DNA of 64,000 nt from Tissierella pigra. Lineage in GTDB: Bacteria > Bacillota > Clostridia > Tissierellales > Tissierellaceae. The notes beneath the pieces are model-generated. The model ran no database searches. It had not been told where the DNA came from and saw nothing but the letters and a program-made list of their open reading frames with translations. Positions 43,459 to 53,020 of this stretch are shown piece by piece (within the stretch, counting starts at the first letter, position 1; each line of letters starts with the position of its first letter). Made by a program: the position numbers and the translations under genes. The stretch spans positions 1 to 64,000 of the forward strand of contig NZ_VUNQ01000006.1 of assembly GCF_009695605.1 (NCBI RefSeq). Direction: 5' to 3'.

Positions 43459-44459
43459 TATCTCATTGCCTCCTTTTTCCTTAATAAATAAAGAAAAAAT
43501 GGTGCTCCTAATGCTGACATTATAATACCTACTGGAATCTCCATTGGTGCAAATAATATTCTTGACAAAGTATCACAAATCATCACAATAGATGCACCAA
43601 AAAATATAGTTCCTAGAAAGAGGTATCTATAATCTGAGCCAATAAATAATCTTGTCATATGCGGTACAATAAGTCCAACAAAACCTAATAGACCTACTAC
43701 TGATACTGCTGCTCCTGCTAGTAAGGAGGATATTATGATAAAAACAAATCTAGTCCTTTCAACTCTTAATCCTAATCCTGTAGCAACTTCGTCTCCTAGC
43801 ATAAGGATATTTAATTTATCTGGTAGGAATAATATCAATATCATACCTAGAATTGCATAGGGTAAAATCATCCTTACATCTTTCCAAGTTATAGCCGAAA
43901 GACCTCCAACCATAAATCCTAAAACTCCATGAACTCTATCAGGAAAAAAGGTCATAAGAGCATTTGTACCTGCACTAAATAAGGATGAAACAGCTACCCC
44001 AGCTAAGACTAATCTAGTAGGAAGTACTCCCTCTTTCCATGCCAAAGAATATATAAACAAAGTAGCTGACAGGGCACCAATAAATGCACCTATGGGGACG
44101 AGATAATAATAGCTTGGAAAAATTATAAGAATAACAAGGGCAAAAAATCCTCCCCCAGAGGATACTCCTATAATATTAGGTCCTGCCAAGGGATTTCTCA
44201 TTATTCCTTGTAATATAGCACCAGATAATGACAAACATATGCCTACTAATGCTGCAACTATGGTTCTTGGTAATCTTACATTCCATATTATTTGATAGTT
44301 AACTGTACCTTTCTCATATAAAATTGACTTAATTATTCCTATGGGACTTATTTGTACTGCTCCATTGCCAACACTGAAGAAAAAGCTGACTATGAATAAG
44401 ATAATAAAGACAGTAATTATTGTCTTTTTCTTAGATTCCTCTTTTGTATATTTAATCAT
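43458..44459 (-). CDS. btuC: Corrinoid-type ABC importer permease
   Basis: 333-residue permease with about ten membrane segments of the FecCD/BtuC type: NVRLPRTIVAALVGICLSLSGAILQGIMRNPLAGPNIIGVSSGGGFFA, GLLGFVGLIVPHMTRLFIGSDYR and the C-terminal PMEIPVGIIMSALGAPFFLYLL. AAAGGAGAGGCT precedes the ATG, 12 bases after the binding-protein gene. It forms the channel of the BtuFCD-like importer. Confidence 0.9.
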   Translation of the reverse strand: MIKYTKEESKKKTIITVFIILFIVSFFFSVGNGAVQISPIGIIKSILYEKGTVNYQIIWNVRLPRTIVAALVGICLSLSGAILQGIMRNPLAGPNIIGVSSGGGFFALVILIIFPSYYYLVPIGAFIGALSATLFIYSLAWKEGVLPTRLVLAGVAVSSLFSAGTNALMTFFPDRVHGVLGFMVGGLSAITWKDVRMILPYAILGMILILFLPDKLNILMLGDEVATGLGLRVERTRFVFIIISSLLAGAAVSVVGLLGFVGLIVPHMTRLFIGSDYRYLFLGTIFFGASIVMICDTLSRILFAPMEIPVGIIMSALGAPFFLYLLRKKEAMR

Positions 44460-44471
44460 AGCCTCTCCTTT

Positions 44472-45503
44472 TTATTTAAATACTTCTGGGTATAAAATCT
44501 TAGCTAGTCCTTCATATGCTTCTGCGTATCTATGATTTGGTTTAAACATATAAAGATCCTTTGGTAGAATCACATATCTATCGTTCTTAACTGCTGAAAG
44601 AGATGCCCATGCAGGATTGGACTCCACATCTTCTTTAATTCTTTCCATTACCTTATCCATATCATTTCCTGTAGTTTGTACAAATATGAAATCTGGATCT
44701 TCTTCCAGTATCTTCTCAATACTAAAATTTTTATCACTTAGCATATCATTAGATGTATCTGCAATATTTATGGTATTCAAATCCTTTAACATCTCTCCAA
44801 CTGTAGAATCTGAACCTCTAGCAGTAACAGATTTAGCACTGGCCATCATTATAAGTACTTTATTTTCCTTATCTTTTGGTGATTTTTCAATTATACTGTC
44901 TATTTCATTTTTAACCTTTAGGACATTTTCTTCGTATAAATCTTCTCTTTCATTAAGAGCAGAAAATAATCTTGCTAATTTAAAATAATCCTCTTTAACA
45001 TAGTATTCCATTGCTATAAATGGTATATTATTCTCTTCAAATGAAGGAACTAATTCTATTTGTGATTTTTGAGTTGATATTAAAACTACTAAGTCAGGAC
45101 TTAATGACAGTATCTTCTCTAAACTTATGGAGCCAAGAGCTCCTACAATTTCAGCATCATCAGTTCCTGATATTATTTCTTGACCAACAGAATCTTCTAA
45201 CTTACCTATTACTTTACCACCGTTTTTCATCCATATATCTAAATAGTAGTTATATATAACTACTACTTTTTCAGGATTTTTATTTAAAGTAACTTCTTCT
45301 CCCCTACCATCTACAAAGGACACAGTTTTATCTGTAATTGTTATTCCATATTCCTCTTTTATATCTTCATTTATTTCTAGTGGTTGTGAGTCACCTTCTG
45401 TTTGCACTATCGGTTCATTATTTTCTTTGGTTTTACAAGCTGTTAATATGGTTGCCATTAATATAAATACTAGTAACAGCGATAATATTTTTTTGTTTTT
45501 CAT
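44472..45503 (-). CDS. btuF: Corrinoid-type substrate-binding lipoprotein
   Basis: 343 residues with a lipoprotein signal (ATILTAC, Cys23). The mature protein is a two-lobed TroA/FepB-like binding protein joined by a long helix. VSFVDGRGEEVTLNKNPEKVVVIYNYYLDIW opens the first lobe, and EKILSLSPDLVVLIS and KILEEDPDFIFVQTTG mark the lobes. It heads the importer genes within the cobalamin operon, so it likely binds cobalamin or cobinamide; the ligand is inferred from context. Confidence 0.88.
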   Translation of the reverse strand: MKNKKILSLLLVFILMATILTACKTKENNEPIVQTEGDSQPLEINEDIKEEYGITITDKTVSFVDGRGEEVTLNKNPEKVVVIYNYYLDIWMKNGGKVIGKLEDSVGQEIISGTDDAEIVGALGSISLEKILSLSPDLVVLISTQKSQIELVPSFEENNIPFIAMEYYVKEDYFKLARLFSALNEREDLYEENVLKVKNEIDSIIEKSPKDKENKVLIMMASAKSVTARGSDSTVGEMLKDLNTINIADTSNDMLSDKNFSIEKILEEDPDFIFVQTTGNDMDKVMERIKEDVESNPAWASLSAVKNDRYVILPKDLYMFKPNHRYAEAYEGLAKILYPEVFK

Positions 45504-45513
45504 TGTTGTCCTC

Positions 45514-46167
45514 CTAATTCCTTCTGCCTATTATCAATGATATATAGTCTTTATCCTTCAATATTTCTTCTTTATCTATTATGATTTCTTGTTCTTTCAA
45601 GGTTGCTCTTTTAATGTATTTATAACTAAAGTCCTGCTCCTCTAAACCATTTAATATGCTTTCCTTATCTTTTAAGGTCTTCAATATGGCTATGGAGTCT
45701 ACCTTTTCCAATAGAGACTTATCTAACTCATCACATAGTAAAAAATTTTCTCCCTTTACAGTTATAGGAGTTTTGCTTTCACCAGCTGCTGCTACAAAAG
45801 ATGGAATTCCTGATATTATTTCTACATCAATATCCTTTCCTTCTAATTCATCCATAATATATATAAATGTACTATATATCATAGGGTCTCCTATTGTAAG
45901 AAATGAACCTATTTCATCTTCTGGTATCTCTTTCAATATAATTTCTGCTGCCTTTTTATAATCCTCTGTTTGAACTTGTCCCATGGGAAAATCTATAAAT
46001 ACTACTCTTTTATCTCCAATAAAATCTTTTACAGTATCTATAGCCATATTTTTCCCTTTATTATTTGGAGCAAATATAACTGATGATTTTTCTATTGTTT
46101 TAACAGCTTTAAGGGTCAGTAATTCTTTATCTCCTGGACCAGTTCCAATTCCATATAGTTTTTTCAT
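45514..46167 (-). CDS. cbiL: Cobalt-precorrin-2 C20-methyltransferase
   Basis: 217-residue tetrapyrrole methylase, first methylation after cobalt insertion. It begins KKLYGIGTGPGDKELLTLKAVKTIEKS, typical of CbiL, and has TIGDPMIYSTFIYIMDEL and IISGIPSFVAAAGESKTPI. The ATG overlaps the cbiK stop codon by one base, matching the order of the reactions. Confidence 0.94.
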   Translation of the reverse strand: MKKLYGIGTGPGDKELLTLKAVKTIEKSSVIFAPNNKGKNMAIDTVKDFIGDKRVVFIDFPMGQVQTEDYKKAAEIILKEIPEDEIGSFLTIGDPMIYSTFIYIMDELEGKDIDVEIISGIPSFVAAAGESKTPITVKGENFLLCDELDKSLLEKVDSIAILKTLKDKESILNGLEEQDFSYKYIKRATLKEQEIIIDKEEILKDKDYISLIIGRRN

Positions 46168-46916
46168 TATTTCTCTCCTATTATTTGCTCAAGATGTTTC
46201 AAGAATATTTCTTGAATAATTTTATATTCACCTAATCCCCTTAGACATACCTCAACTTCAAATCCTTCTTTTTCAAGTATTGATTTCCATGAATCATCTT
46301 CTTCTGAAGCCATATCATTTTGGGCATGATCTCCAGCCACTAACATAAATGGTTTTAGTTTTACCCTTTTTATATTTTTTTCTTTTAATTTCATTACTAT
46401 ATCTTCTATGGTTTTATTTCCTTCTACTGAACCAATAAATATATTTTTAAAACCCTCCTCATGATAAGTGTTTTCCAACACCTCATAAGCTTCATCTGCC
46501 TCATGGTCGGAACCATGTCCCATGAATACTAGGGCCTGATTACTTCCTAATTCATTGACTTTAGGATCATAGACAATCTTCATGTAATCCTTTCGTAAAC
46601 TTAGTAATGGTAAACCTACCTTTAAATTTAGGCTGGTGATTTTTTCATATTCATGGCCAGGAATTATGTGTAAGGGTTGAATATATATTTCTTCTATACC
46701 TTGATTCTTCATTTCTTCCACTGCTTCTATTTCATTTAACACATGAAGATTATCTCTTTGCCTTAATCTATGAACAACTATCCTGGAAGTAAAAGCCCTT
46801 AATACCAAGTAATCCTTATATTTTTCTTTTACTAGATTCTCTATGCTCTCAATACATAATTCCCTCGTATCCTCATGGGTGGTTCCAAAACTAGCTACTA
46901 TTATTCCTTTTTTCAT
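46167..46916 (-). CDS. cbiK: Sirohydrochlorin cobaltochelatase
   Basis: 249 residues. It inserts cobalt into sirohydrochlorin, the entry to the anaerobic pathway. The N-terminus KKGIIVASFGTTHEDTRELCIESIE, the metal-binding His in YIQPLHIIPGHEYEKI (about 94) and the second His in LKPFMLVAGDHAQNDMASEE are the CbiK signature. There is no signal peptide, so it is cytoplasmic. It overlaps cbiO by 4 bases, linking cobalt import with insertion. Confidence 0.95.
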   Translation of the reverse strand: MKKGIIVASFGTTHEDTRELCIESIENLVKEKYKDYLVLRAFTSRIVVHRLRQRDNLHVLNEIEAVEEMKNQGIEEIYIQPLHIIPGHEYEKITSLNLKVGLPLLSLRKDYMKIVYDPKVNELGSNQALVFMGHGSDHEADEAYEVLENTYHEEGFKNIFIGSVEGNKTIEDIVMKLKEKNIKRVKLKPFMLVAGDHAQNDMASEEDDSWKSILEKEGFEVEVCLRGLGEYKIIQEIFLKHLEQIIGEK

Positions 46917-47716
46917 AAAATCCCCTTTCCTTTATATAAATTAAATTCTTCTTCATTTTTAAATAATGGTAAATCAAATTTTTGATGAATTCTTACAAGC
47001 CATGGTTTAACCAATCTTGCTTCTTCAATTAACTTATCTTCCGTAAAAATCAGTTCTTTCTCTCCTTGTCCAATGATATTACCCTTACTGAGTATATAAA
47101 TATAATCGCAAATATCATAGATTAAATCCATATCGTGGCTGGAGATTATAATTGTTTTATCTTTACTTATTTCATTTATTATTTCCTTCATCTGCTTAGT
47201 CATATATGGATCAAGTCCAGAGGTAGGTTCGTCTAATAGCAATACTTTAGAGTCCATAACTAAAACTCCTGCAATGGCAATTCTTTTCTTTTGCCCATAA
47301 CTTAAAAAATGTACAGGTTTATTTACTAAATCAAGTCCACCAACCTTTTCCAATGCTTTAAATACTTTTTCCTTGATTATATCTTCAGCAACATCAAGGT
47401 TTCTTAAAGAAAAAGCTATATCATCAAATACATTAGAATAAAATAGCTGTTGGTCAGGATTTTGAAATACAATATTAACCTGCTTTCTATATTCCCTTAA
47501 ATATTTTTTATCATATTTTAGGGATGTATCATTATATATTACCTCACCTTTACTTGGTCTTAATATTCCCATAATATTTAAAAATAAGGTGGATTTTCCT
47601 GAACCATTGGCCCCAATAATTCCTATTACTTTTCCCTTATATGTATCTATGTTTATATTGTTTAATGCATTTGTACCATCTTCATATTTATAGTATAAAT
47701 TATTTATCTTTAACAT
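46913..47716 (-). CDS. cbiO: Cobalt ECF transporter ATPase
   Basis: 267-residue ATPase of the energy-coupling-factor cobalt importer. Walker A GANGSGKST, Q-loop VFQNPDQQLFYSNVFDDIAF (typical of ECF ATPases), signature LSYGQKKRIAIAGVL, Walker B VLLLDEPTSGLD and switch His ISSHDMDLIYDICD. It follows cbiQ by one base. A single copy suggests a CbiO homodimer. Confidence 0.95.
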   Translation of the reverse strand: MLKINNLYYKYEDGTNALNNINIDTYKGKVIGIIGANGSGKSTLFLNIMGILRPSKGEVIYNDTSLKYDKKYLREYRKQVNIVFQNPDQQLFYSNVFDDIAFSLRNLDVAEDIIKEKVFKALEKVGGLDLVNKPVHFLSYGQKKRIAIAGVLVMDSKVLLLDEPTSGLDPYMTKQMKEIINEISKDKTIIISSHDMDLIYDICDYIYILSKGNIIGQGEKELIFTEDKLIEEARLVKPWLVRIHQKFDLPLFKNEEEFNLYKGKGIL

Positions 47717-48397
47717 TTAATCACCTAGTTTAAATTCCCCATCATATAATTTACATTCAAGGGATATATTCATTTCATTATGTTTTATAAATATTCTAAG
47801 GAAAAGATTTCTAATAAGTAATGATATAGATTTTAATGAATTTCTCTTATTTTCATATCCAAACTTCATGGTTTGTGCCATATGAATATTATTTGCTTCT
47901 TCTATAAATATAAATATACTTCTATAAATAAGTACCATCAATTCTATAAATAGACTAGGTACTTTTAATTTTTTTAAAACTTTAATAATATCTATTATTG
48001 GAGTAGTTAATATCAGAAAATATACTGATGTTAGAGATGATAACACTGTGGTAAATAATTTAGCTCCAGTATTGAAGGATTCATAAGTTATACCTATATA
48101 ACTGTTTATAAGCTTAAAACAATAAATATAATTTACATCATTAACTGAAATTACTATTGCTACTATACTGACTAATAAAAATGATAATGGGATAAGTAAC
48201 ATTTTAAAATAGGCTTTACAAGGAATTTTAGCTATTCCAACTATTAATACAGACATAAGTATAATAATCAATAAATCAAAATAATAATTGTTGATTATTC
48301 TTGATATAATTATAGTACCACAGGCAAGAAGTATCTTTGCCTGTGGTGAGTAACATCTTATTTTGTTTGTATAAGCATATTTATCTATTAGCAACAA
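47717..48397 (-). CDS. cbiQ: Cobalt ECF transporter T component
   Basis: 226-residue membrane protein that couples the ATPase to the CbiM component. [23 protein letters not shown] opens the family, and the cytoplasmic coupling helices are in FIELMVLIYRSIFIFIEEANNIHMAQTMKFGYENKRNSLKS. Starts are TTG at 48397 or 48394, each with only a weak AAGGA site. It overlaps cbiN by 17 bases. Confidence 0.9.
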   Translation of the reverse strand: MLLIDKYAYTNKIRCYSPQAKILLACGTIIISRIINNYYFDLLIIILMSVLIVGIAKIPCKAYFKMLLIPLSFLLVSIVAIVISVNDVNYIYCFKLINSYIGITYESFNTGAKLFTTVLSSLTSVYFLILTTPIIDIIKVLKKLKVPSLFIELMVLIYRSIFIFIEEANNIHMAQTMKFGYENKRNSLKSISLLIRNLFLRIFIKHNEMNISLECKLYDGEFKLGD

Positions 48398-48680
48398 TTT
48401 TTCGTCTTTCCTTTAGTACTCCAAATGTATAGCCTATAATTCCAGCACCTATTGCTACCTGTAATGAAAACAATAAACTTTCAATTTCCCCACTTGGTGG
48501 TTCCCATAATGGCTCAAACCATGGTTCATACTCTGGATTTATTTCTTGAATCAGTCCCTCTGCTTGTCCATCTGCTCCTTCAAATTCTGAGTCTCTTTTT
48601 ATGATCAATGGAGTGATTATTATTATAACTGCTAAAAGTAAAAGGATAATATTTTTTTTATATAGACTCTTCAAGTTCAA
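48381..48680 (-). CDS. cbiN: Cobalt transporter auxiliary protein CbiN
   Basis: 99 residues with two membrane segments joined by an outside loop, usual for CbiN. The loop has the typical [12 protein letters not shown] and [29 protein letters not shown]. The start is TTG at 48680 with GAAGGAG just upstream, or TTG at 48674. It overlaps the end of cbiM by 23 bases. Confidence 0.92.
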   Translation of the reverse strand: MNLKSLYKKNIILLLLAVIIIITPLIIKRDSEFEGADGQAEGLIQEINPEYEPWFEPLWEPPSGEIESLLFSLQVAIGAGIIGYTFGVLKERRKIVANR

Positions 48681-49374
48681 TCACTCCTTCTTTTTTATAT
48701 TCTGCAATAAGATTAAATACCATTAAAGTTATAATTCCTTCAACTATTGCCAATGGCAATTGAGTAACTGCAAATATTGATATGAATTTTGTTAAAGATG
48801 TAAAAAATCCTCCTGCTGCATCTGGAAATGCAATAGAAAGTTGAATAGATGTAATAATATAAGTTGCTAAATCTCCTAAAGCTGCTGCTAAAAATACTGC
48901 TAATCCCCTGTTCTTATTTTTCAAAGACTTATAAATCCAAAATGATACTAAAGGCCCCACTACAGCCATGGAAAATACATTGGCTCCCAATGTTGTAATT
49001 CCACCATGAGCTAATAATAGAGATTGGAACAATAGTACAATGGTTCCTATTACTGTCATAGTCGTTGGTCCAAACATTATTGCTCCCAAGCCTACTCCTG
49101 TTGGATGAGAACAAGACCCTGTAACAGACGGAATTTTAAGTGCAGATAAAACAAAAGCAAATCCACCTACTAAACCTAAAAACATTTTTTGCTCTGGCTT
49201 TAAACCTTTACTTAGTTTCTTAAATCCTGCAATTAAAAATGGTAAAGATAGCACTGCCCATACAATAGCCCATTTCAATGGTAAAAACCCCTCCATAATG
49301 TGCATTGCATGACCTAGTTGTGGAGTTACAAGTAAAAGCAACAATACACTCCACATCATTAATCTTTTTTTCAT
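48658..49374 (-). CDS. cbiM: Cobalt ECF transporter substrate component CbiM
   Basis: 238 residues with a signal peptide ending PQLGHA, after which the mature protein starts [16 protein letters not shown]. In this family the new N-terminal Met-His takes part in cobalt binding. [21 protein letters not shown] and [28 protein letters not shown] are conserved. ATG at 49374 is chosen because GAGAGGTG lies just before it. It is the first gene after the cobalamin riboswitch. Confidence 0.95.
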   Translation of the reverse strand: MKKRLMMWSVLLLLLVTPQLGHAMHIMEGFLPLKWAIVWAVLSLPFLIAGFKKLSKGLKPEQKMFLGLVGGFAFVLSALKIPSVTGSCSHPTGVGLGAIMFGPTTMTVIGTIVLLFQSLLLAHGGITTLGANVFSMAVVGPLVSFWIYKSLKNKNRGLAVFLAAALGDLATYIITSIQLSIAFPDAAGGFFTSLTKFISIFAVTQLPLAIVEGIITLMVFNLIAEYKKEGVIELEESI

Positions 49375-49397
49375 AAAATCACCTCTCATTTATTTTT

Positions 49398-49415
49398 AAA
49401 GGAGTACTCTCCTTT
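49398..49415 (-). promoter_or_regulatory. Small SD-like hairpin between riboswitch and cbiM
   Basis: AAAGGAG and CTCCTTT pair around 4 bases, 24 bases before the cbiM start. It resembles a masked ribosome site, but a second free site (GAGAGGTG) is used by cbiM. It could be a decoy, an mRNA-stabilising stem, or the relic of a leader frame. Confidence 0.4.
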
Positions 49416-49440
49416 ATAACTAAATTAGGTGACCATAAAG

Positions 49441-49475
49441 GAAATAAAAAGTCCCTAACCAAAATAGATTAGGGA
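49441..49475 (-). terminator. Riboswitch-controlled terminator
   Basis: TCCCTAACC (49452-49460) pairs with GATTAGGGA (49467-49475), with one mismatch, and leftward is followed by CTTTTTATTT. It lies between the cobalamin aptamer and cbiM, where it would stop transcription when the cofactor is abundant. Confidence 0.8.
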
Positions 49476-49514
49476 TGGAAATTATACTAGACTTAATTGT
49501 AAATAGTATAAAGT

Positions 49515-49690
49515 TAAGATTTTCCTTCCCTCCGAAGGTCACTTCAATACTACTAGGCAGGTCTCCTGACTTGTGATTTATCTTACTTTCAGTACCTTCC
49601 CAGATTTCTCCAGTGGTATAAACTGATTTCATCATCACTTACAGTAGCGGGGGCTGTATAAGACTTTCACTTATTTCCCTATTAATCATT
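49515..49690 (-). promoter_or_regulatory. Cobalamin riboswitch
   Basis: Read leftward, the conserved elements of the B12 aptamer appear in order: GGGAAATAAGTGAAAGTC (5' part), GCCCCCGCTACTGTAA (49640-49655 region), and the B12 box AGTCAGGAGACCTGCC (49556-49571), followed by a GC-rich stem near CTTCGGAG. It precedes the cobalt-uptake and cobalamin operon, with a terminator after it, so it should turn off about 18 kb of genes when adenosylcobalamin is high. Confidence 0.95.
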
Positions 49691-49839
49691 TATAGAACCT
49701 AATGTATTATATTTAATTTTCACTTTAATGCTATCATAAAACAATATTTAATACAAGATATTTTTATATCCTAAAATATGACCTTTTTTATCAATTTAAT
49801 TGTTTCAGAATACTAGCTTATTAAATAAACCTAAGTTAT

Positions 49840-50367
49840 CTATTGATACACATATTCTTCCCCTCGAGTATCAAGAACAGTTAAGGATGATAAGTTCAGA
49901 CGTAAATACACTTCTCCTTCCTCCTCATATTCTTCTAATACTCCTATAGCTTCTACCCAATCATTTTCATCAGGATATTCACCAGACCAAACTACTTCAA
50001 AACCTGCATTATCATCATATCCACAACACCCTGGTCCATAACGAATAACAAAATTATAGTTTGTATCATTTACATCATAATAAATTGAAGTAAATATACC
50101 TTCATATTTAATAGTTTTTCCTAAATAATCTTCAGAATTTATATAAATATCATTGGTTTGGGCAATGAACATTTTTTCCTTTATTTCGATTATATCCATA
50201 TCAGAAGGGGGAATATCTATGGTACTATGCTGGATTCCATCATTTTGTGAGTCCGTCTCTTGTATAATAGTTGAAATATCATCAGAAGAATTATCCTCTT
50301 GGATTTGCTCCTTACATCCAGTCAATAATATAAGGCAAACAAATATCATTATAAGGTATTTTTTCAT
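49840..50367 (-). CDS. Lipoprotein of the zinc operon (OB-fold like)
   Basis: 175 residues with a lipoprotein signal (LLTGC, Cys18) and a disordered acidic linker to about residue 60. The folded part has TIKYEGIFTSIYY, FVIRYGPGCCGYDDNAGFEVVW, and WVEAIGVLEEYEEEGEVYLRLNLSSLTV. It resembles the C-terminal part of the YcgQ/DUF1980 group, with its CC motif (usually FVI-x-CCAAD), which also sits next to zinc transporters. The Cys pair could bind metal at the cell surface. The ATG touches the permease stop codon. Confidence 0.7.
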   Translation of the reverse strand: MKKYLIMIFVCLILLTGCKEQIQEDNSSDDISTIIQETDSQNDGIQHSTIDIPPSDMDIIEIKEKMFIAQTNDIYINSEDYLGKTIKYEGIFTSIYYDVNDTNYNFVIRYGPGCCGYDDNAGFEVVWSGEYPDENDWVEAIGVLEEYEEEGEVYLRLNLSSLTVLDTRGEEYVYQ

Positions 50368-51233
50368 TACTTAATCCCTCTTTTCTCTATTCCATTTATA
50401 GACTTAACTCCATTTACCTTCATTCTAACTAAGTTTCCAAACCAAAATAATACAAAGGCTCCAATATTAACTATAACTACACTGGCTCCAGTAGGTGTAG
50501 CATAAACATAAGAACCTACTACTCCCAAAAAGAAGCAGATTATAGATATAATAGCTGAACAAATTGTCACAGTTTTAAATTGCTTACAAAATCGCATCGA
50601 TGTTAGGGCAGGAAATATAATTAAACTGGAAATAAGTAGGGCACCCATCATTCGCATACCTAATACAATTGTTATTGCTGTTAAAAATGCAATTAACATA
50701 TTGTAAATGTCAGTTTTTATACCTGTAGCTTTAGCAAAATTTTCGTCAAAGGTTACTGCAAAAACTTTATTATAAAGAAGTATAAACATTCCTAAGACTA
50801 AGATGGACAGTGTCACACTTAATTTAACATCTGCATGGCTCATACTTAAAATGCTTCCAAATAAATAGTTACATACATCGGTGTTCATACCAGTAGTCAT
50901 GGATATAGCTACAACACCAATGGCAAGTGAACTTGTGGAAATTATGGCAATAGCAGCATCACCCTTAATTTTACTATTTTCACTAATCCGAAGTAGCAGA
51001 AATGCAGCCATAACACATACGGGTATGGAAATTGTCAAAGGCGCTACATTCATGGCTGTGGCAATAGCCAAAGTTCCAAAGCCTACATGGGATAAGCCAT
51101 CGCCAATCATTGAATAGCGTTTCAGCACCAAACTTACACCAAGCAATGCCGCACAAAGGGAAACCAACAATCCTACAATTACTGCTCTAACAAGAAATGG
51201 ATATGAAAACATTTGAATTAATATATTAACCAT
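50367..51233 (-). CDS. znuB: Zinc ABC transporter permease
   Basis: 288-residue ABC-3 type permease with about eight membrane segments. FLVRAVIVGLLVSLCAALLGVSLVLKRYSMIGDGLSHVGFGTLAIA and LSLGV-type segments (SSTSSLAIGVVAIS), then MRMMGALLISSLIIFPALTSMRF, are typical of ZnuB/AdcB. ATG at 51233 is preferred, 8 bases after AGGAGG; the GTG at 51242 lies within that site. It comes one base after znuC. Confidence 0.92.
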   Translation of the reverse strand: MVNILIQMFSYPFLVRAVIVGLLVSLCAALLGVSLVLKRYSMIGDGLSHVGFGTLAIATAMNVAPLTISIPVCVMAAFLLLRISENSKIKGDAAIAIISTSSLAIGVVAISMTTGMNTDVCNYLFGSILSMSHADVKLSVTLSILVLGMFILLYNKVFAVTFDENFAKATGIKTDIYNMLIAFLTAITIVLGMRMMGALLISSLIIFPALTSMRFCKQFKTVTICSAIISIICFFLGVVGSYVYATPTGASVVIVNIGAFVLFWFGNLVRMKVNGVKSINGIEKRGIK

Positions 51234-51234
51234 G

Positions 51235-51936
51235 CTACTCACCTCCTAAAAAACCATATCCAACACTGGATTTAACATAGTCAGATGTTTTTCCGAAAAA
51301 TATCTGCTGTCCTTTTAAATGTAAAATAAGGTCAGCATATTTAACAGCACTGTGAACATCATGAGAAACCATAATAATTGCAATTCCCATCTCACGATTT
51401 ATTTTAAAAATCTGCTTGTATAAATCCTGAGTCACTATTGGATCAAGTCCTGCTACTGGTTCATCTAAAATCAATAACTTTTGTGTAGCACAAAGTGCCC
51501 GGGCCAACAGCACACGCTGCTGCTGACCTCCAGACAATTCTCTATAGCATTTATTGCGAAGATGTTCAATTCCTAGAAGGACAAGATTTTCTTCAGCAAT
51601 AGTTTTATCCAATTTTGAATAGAAAGGACGAATTCCCATCTTACTTAATCTTCCAGACAAAATAACTTCATAGACACTGGCAGGAAAATCCTTTTGAACA
51701 ATGGTTTGTTGAGGTAAATAACCAATTTCATTGGATTTAAGTCCTTCATCCATTAGAATACTTCCCCTTTGAGGAACCTTTAAACGAAGTAAGCCTTTAA
51801 TGAGCGTACTTTTACCTGATCCATTTTCTCCTACAATACACAAATAATCTCCACTATTAACCGAAAAATTCAAATCACTGATTACAGTATGCCCCTCATA
51901 AGCAAAGGAGGCATCCTTACAAATAAGAAGTGACAT
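51235..51936 (-). CDS. znuC: Zinc ABC transporter ATPase
   Basis: 233-residue ATPase. Walker A GENGSGKST, GYLPQQTIVQKDFPASVYEVILSG (typical for the metal-ion group), signature LSGGQQQRVLLARALC, Walker B LLILDEPVAGLD and switch His MVSHDVHSAVKYAD. It sits between znuA and znuB in the usual order. Confidence 0.93.
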   Translation of the reverse strand: MSLLICKDASFAYEGHTVISDLNFSVNSGDYLCIVGENGSGKSTLIKGLLRLKVPQRGSILMDEGLKSNEIGYLPQQTIVQKDFPASVYEVILSGRLSKMGIRPFYSKLDKTIAEENLVLLGIEHLRNKCYRELSGGQQQRVLLARALCATQKLLILDEPVAGLDPIVTQDLYKQIFKINREMGIAIIMVSHDVHSAVKYADLILHLKGQQIFFGKTSDYVKSSVGYGFLGGE

Positions 51937-51937
51937 A

Positions 51938-52921
51938 TTATTTAACAGCCTCCTTTATTGCCTCAAGATTAGCTGTCATCAAGTCCAAATAACTTATGCC
52001 CTTTTCAAAATCGCTTTTAGCAATATTATGGCAAGCATGAAGCAATAGCTTTTTCGCACCTGTAGCTTCACAAATTGTATCTGCCATTTTTTCGTTGGAA
52101 AGTTCAATATGGAATACTACAGGAATATTCTCAGTCTTTATTTTGTCAATTAAAAATGCTACAGTGGCAGCACTGGGTTCAGTTTCTGTAGAACAACCAG
52201 GAAATGCGGCAAAATAGTCAAGTCCATATTCATCAGCAAAATATCTAAATGGGAATCTGTCACCAAAAACTATGGTTTTTCTAGCTCCTTCATCTACAAT
52301 ATTTTTAAAATCTATATTTAATTCATCTAGTTTTGCCACATAAGACTCTGTATTCTGTCTGTATATAGAAGAATTATCCTTATCTATATCACATAATACT
52401 TCAGAAATAGCTTGAACGATAATTTTAGCATTCCTAGGAGATGTCCACACATGCTCATCATATTCTGATTCCTCATGGTGTTCATCATCGTGTTCATGAT
52501 CATCATCATGATCGTGGTCGTGTCCATGATCATCTTCCATTCCTTCTACTATTTCTTCCTCTACTACATCTACCATATCCATAAGTGATACGATCTTCAT
52601 TTTGCTTGTATCCATAGATTCTAAAATTCCTTTAATCCAAGAATCAGAATCTCCTCCTACATAGATGAACACATCACAATCTTGTATTGTAGTAATATCT
52701 TTAGGAGTAGGTTCAAAGGAGTGACTTTCAGAACCTGGAGGAAGAAGCATGGTCAATTCAACATTCTCTCCTGCAATTTCCCTAACAAAATCATATTGAG
52801 GAAAAATAGTGGCAACAACACTTATTTTCTCACTAGCAATGGTATTTTCATTTTTACTACATCCAGTTAAGATGGATATAAAAATAAAAAACATCAATAT
52901 TATTGAAATAAATCGTTTCAT
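51938..52921 (-). CDS. znuA: Zinc-binding lipoprotein ZnuA
   Basis: 327 residues with a lipoprotein signal (SILTGCS). The cluster A-I fold shows VVATIFPQYDFVREIAGE, LLPPGSESHSFEPTPKDI (first His ligand), a His/Asp-rich loop (about 145-175, DDHGHDHDHDDDHEHDDEHH), DEHVWTSPRNAKII (second His) and FHIELSNEKMADTIC. The His-rich loop is typical for zinc carriers. ATG at 52921 is chosen as GGAGG lies 10 bases before it. Confidence 0.94.
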   Translation of the reverse strand: MKRFISIILMFFIFISILTGCSKNENTIASEKISVVATIFPQYDFVREIAGENVELTMLLPPGSESHSFEPTPKDITTIQDCDVFIYVGGDSDSWIKGILESMDTSKMKIVSLMDMVDVVEEEIVEGMEDDHGHDHDHDDDHEHDDEHHEESEYDEHVWTSPRNAKIIVQAISEVLCDIDKDNSSIYRQNTESYVAKLDELNIDFKNIVDEGARKTIVFGDRFPFRYFADEYGLDYFAAFPGCSTETEPSAATVAFLIDKIKTENIPVVFHIELSNEKMADTICEATGAKKLLLHACHNIAKSDFEKGISYLDLMTANLEAIKEAVK

Positions 52922-53020
52922 AAAAATATAACCTCCATTTATTCTTGTTTTGGGCATAAAAAAACAAGGGACACTAAATCCTTACTAAAAAAGGACATAT
53001 TACTCCCTTAGAGGTATATT

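Noticed and set aside
49420-49638. 72-codon frame inside the cobalamin riboswitch
   Set aside because: The region is explained by the conserved B12 aptamer and its terminator; the frame has no ribosome site.
52960-53015. Hairpin with T-run between the small Cys/His gene and znuA
   Set aside because: The stem is interrupted by a large internal mismatch (AAGGGA...TCC with GGA...TCCCTT), so I could not call it a terminator with confidence; it may be a weak internal attenuator.
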